Of a DNA stretch of 7,317 nucleotides, positions 6,446 through 7,317 are shown in pieces. Positions within the stretch are counted from its first letter, which is position 1. Each line of letters begins with the position of its first letter. This DNA is from Deltaproteobacteria bacterium (GTDB lineage Bacteria > Desulfobacterota > DSM-4660 > Desulfatiglandales > Desulfatiglandaceae). Where the stretch lies: assembly GCA_013349725.1 (NCBI GenBank), contig DUZB01000253.1:1-7317 (forward strand), written 5' to 3'. A program made the position numbers and the translations under genes. Under the pieces are notes generated by a model. It made no database searches. It saw nothing but the letters and a program-made list of their open reading frames with translations, and was not told the DNA's origin.

Positions 6446-7039
6446 TCACTGACCACTGGCCACTGTTCCAAGCATCCGCCTGCAAGAAGCGATGAGTTCA
6501 CTGTACAATGCGCCGGCGTCATAAAGGTTGTAGCTATTGAAACGAACCAGTCCATCCGTCAAAGTAAAAATAAGCAACGCATTCTTTCTTGCGGGAATAT
6601 CGCCAACGGAACCATCTTCTTTTCCCAGGTTTATAGCCTTCTCGAAAATGTCCACAAGACAGTTATAAGTATCTTCAAGATATTCTCTGCAAACTGGATT
6701 TACCTCCGCAAGTTCATAGGCATCGTGGCGATGCAGAAGCATGAAAAAATCGGGCATGTGGCCCGCCATGTAGAGATAAAAAGAAATGACCTCTTCAACC
6801 ATTTCGAGGCCTGTTCTGAAGGTCTTCTTCGCGGTATACCTATCAAATTCATTAATAATTTTCGATTTAACCATTTCCAGGATCGTGATAAAAAGCGTTT
6901 CTTTATTTTTGAAATGGTAAAAGATCGTCCCTTCTGCCGCACCTGTCATTTTCGATAGATCAGACATGGAGGTATCCTTAAACCCCTTCTTCGCAAAGAG
7001 ACATAGTGCAGACTGCAGAATGGATTCCTTTTTTGACAT
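6446..7039 (-). CDS. TetR/AcrR-family transcriptional repressor
   Basis: A 197-residue protein from the ATG at 7039; an upstream in-frame GTG at 7048 would give 200. The ATG is preferred because the peptide then starts MSKKESILQSAL, typical of the family, and GAGAG and AGG sequences lie just upstream, whereas the GTG has no binding site. Residues 4-47 form the TetR N-terminal domain: helix 1 (ESILQSALCLFAKKGF), then the helix-turn-helix MSDLSKMTGAAEGTIFYHF with the family's YxHF ending, and KNKETLF. The rest is a mostly helical ligand-binding and dimer domain of unknown specificity. It is the first gene of the operon and has a promoter with an overlapping palindrome directly upstream, so autorepression is likely. 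The last six residues are encoded within a heptad repeat (6447-6467), so the natural C-terminus may have been altered. Confidence 0.92.
   Translation of the reverse strand: MSKKESILQSALCLFAKKGFKDTSMSDLSKMTGAAEGTIFYHFKNKETLFITILEMVKSKIINEFDRYTAKKTFRTGLEMVEEVISFYLYMAGHMPDFFMLLHRHDAYELAEVNPVCREYLEDTYNCLVDIFEKAINLGKEDGSVGDIPARKNALLIFTLTDGLVRFNSYNLYDAGALYSELIASCRRMLGTVASGQ
6447..6467 (-). repeat. Heptanucleotide array C (three 7-nt units, consensus NNCAGTG)
   Basis: Read on the minus strand from 6467 to 6447, the units are AACAGTG, GCCAGTG and GTCAGTG, each ending in CAGTG. They encode the last residues and most of the stop codon of the TetR-family gene. The array is shorter than the other two but has the same period and the same kind of location. 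Confidence 0.65.
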
Positions 7040-7063
7040 AACTCTCACGCCTAAAACGATAAT

Positions 7064-7087
7064 AACTAACTGAGTGCTCAGTCAGTT
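7064..7087. promoter_or_regulatory. Probable TetR-family operator: 24-bp palindrome
   Basis: Two 11-bp arms (AACTAACTGAG at 7064-7074 and CTCAGTCAGTT at 7077-7087) are inverted repeats with one mismatch, separated by 2 bp. The symmetry, length and TGAG/CTCA core resemble operators bound by TetR-family dimers. It sits immediately downstream of the -10 hexamer and so covers the expected transcription start, an ideal position for repression. It lies 25 nt from the repressor's ATG. Binding by the adjacent repressor is inferred from position. Confidence 0.75.
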
Positions 7088-7089
7088 TG

Positions 7090-7118
7090 TGTATAGCAAT
7101 CTTTTTTTAGAGCGTCAA
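7090..7118 (-). promoter_or_regulatory. Sigma70-type promoter of the operon
   Basis: On the minus strand a -35 hexamer TTGACG (7118-7113) and a -10 hexamer TATACA (7095-7090) are separated by exactly 17 nt that contain a run of seven A. Each hexamer differs from consensus at one position. The start of transcription is expected near 7083, inside the palindrome at 7064-7087. No other good promoter was seen in front of the downstream genes, so this may drive the whole operon. Confidence 0.75.
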
Positions 7119-7202
7119 GGAAATAAATTGACAGAATCAAACGAAAAGGCAAACCGGCGGGAATGCGTGCAGGGAAGACAACCGAAGGCATAAACCAAGC
7201 AG

Positions 7203-7229
7203 CAAAAAGCCGGGTCCAGGGCCCGGCTT
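7203..7229 (-). terminator. Intrinsic terminator of the gene upstream of the operon
   Basis: On the minus strand an 8-bp perfect stem (AAGCCGGG at 7229-7222 and CCCGGCTT at 7214-7207) with a 7-nt loop is followed by a T run starting within the stem and continuing to 7204. The plus strand has no T run after the hairpin, so it acts on minus-strand transcripts coming from beyond the right edge. It separates that unit from the promoter at 7118-7090. Confidence 0.7.
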
Positions 7230-7279
7230 CCAAAGGAGATCTTCCGATGGGTTTTTGGCAGTTGGACAGATGAGACGGA

Positions 7280-7317
7280 TCACCGCAGGCCGTCTTCTTT
7301 CTTCGCATCTTCCTTCA
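7280..7317 (-). CDS. Possible 3' end of an upstream gene (partial)
   Basis: In one minus-strand frame the last 11 codons read KEDAKKEDGLR and end at a TGA (7282-7280). The charged, lysine- and glutamate-rich tail looks like a natural protein C-terminus, and a terminator lies about 50 nt downstream. The fragment is far too short to identify, and the call rests mostly on the position of the terminator. Confidence 0.4.
   Translation of the reverse strand, partial: KEDAKKEDGLR

Noticed and set aside
7040..7048. GTG at 7048 as the start of the TetR gene
   Set aside because: It has no Shine-Dalgarno sequence, and the ATG three codons later fits the family's usual N-terminus better. It remains possible.
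7128..7133. TTGACA on the plus strand, a perfect -35 hexamer
   Set aside because: No -10-like hexamer occurs at 16-18 nt downstream and no plus-strand gene follows.
7078..7308. Minus-strand open frame of 76 codons between the right edge and the TetR gene
   Set aside because: It runs through the terminator hairpin, the promoter and into the operator, has low-complexity content without motifs, and lacks a convincing ribosome binding site.

Overview
All convincing genes lie on the minus strand, so transcription runs from high to low coordinates. The window reads as one operon, with the tail of an unrelated gene at the right edge. Base composition is moderate. The protein types suggest a Gram-negative anaerobe of the Desulfobacterota (former Deltaproteobacteria, Syntrophus- or Desulfobacterales-like): a Cache-type sensor kinase, a SulP permease with STAS domain, a cytidylate-kinase-like protein fused to a receiver domain, and single-domain response regulators. 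The taxonomic call is inference from domain style only.

Layout from right to left, the order of transcription. At 7317-7280 there is a possible C-terminus of an upstream gene, followed by an intrinsic terminator at 7229-7203. A strong sigma70-type promoter (7118-7090) is followed at once by a 24-bp near-perfect palindrome (7087-7064), placed to be an autoregulatory operator for the first gene, a TetR-family repressor (7039-6446). Next come a SulP anion permease with an unusual soluble insertion of about 130 residues (6339-4201); a three-domain protein with a degenerate cytidylate-kinase-like domain, a BON-like domain and a receiver domain (4175-2949); a membrane sensor histidine kinase with a Cache-like extracytoplasmic domain (2914-1163); a single-domain response regulator (1178-819, overlapping the kinase gene by 16 nt); a small cytoplasmic protein with a histidine-kinase H-box but no recognisable ATP-binding motifs (807-127); and the first 27 codons of another response regulator (82-1).

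The genes look like a transporter coupled to a multistep phosphorelay: one complete kinase, at least three receiver domains, and one ATPase-dead histidine protein that could act as a Spo0B/ChpT-like phosphotransferase. A TetR repressor at the head probably controls the set. What the permease carries and what the kinase senses cannot be read from the sequence.

Three gene junctions (105-139, 2910-2944, 6447-6467) carry short degenerate tandem arrays with an exact 7-nt period. Each has a different consensus word and each overlaps the end or start of a coding sequence. These are the most unusual non-coding structures in the window.
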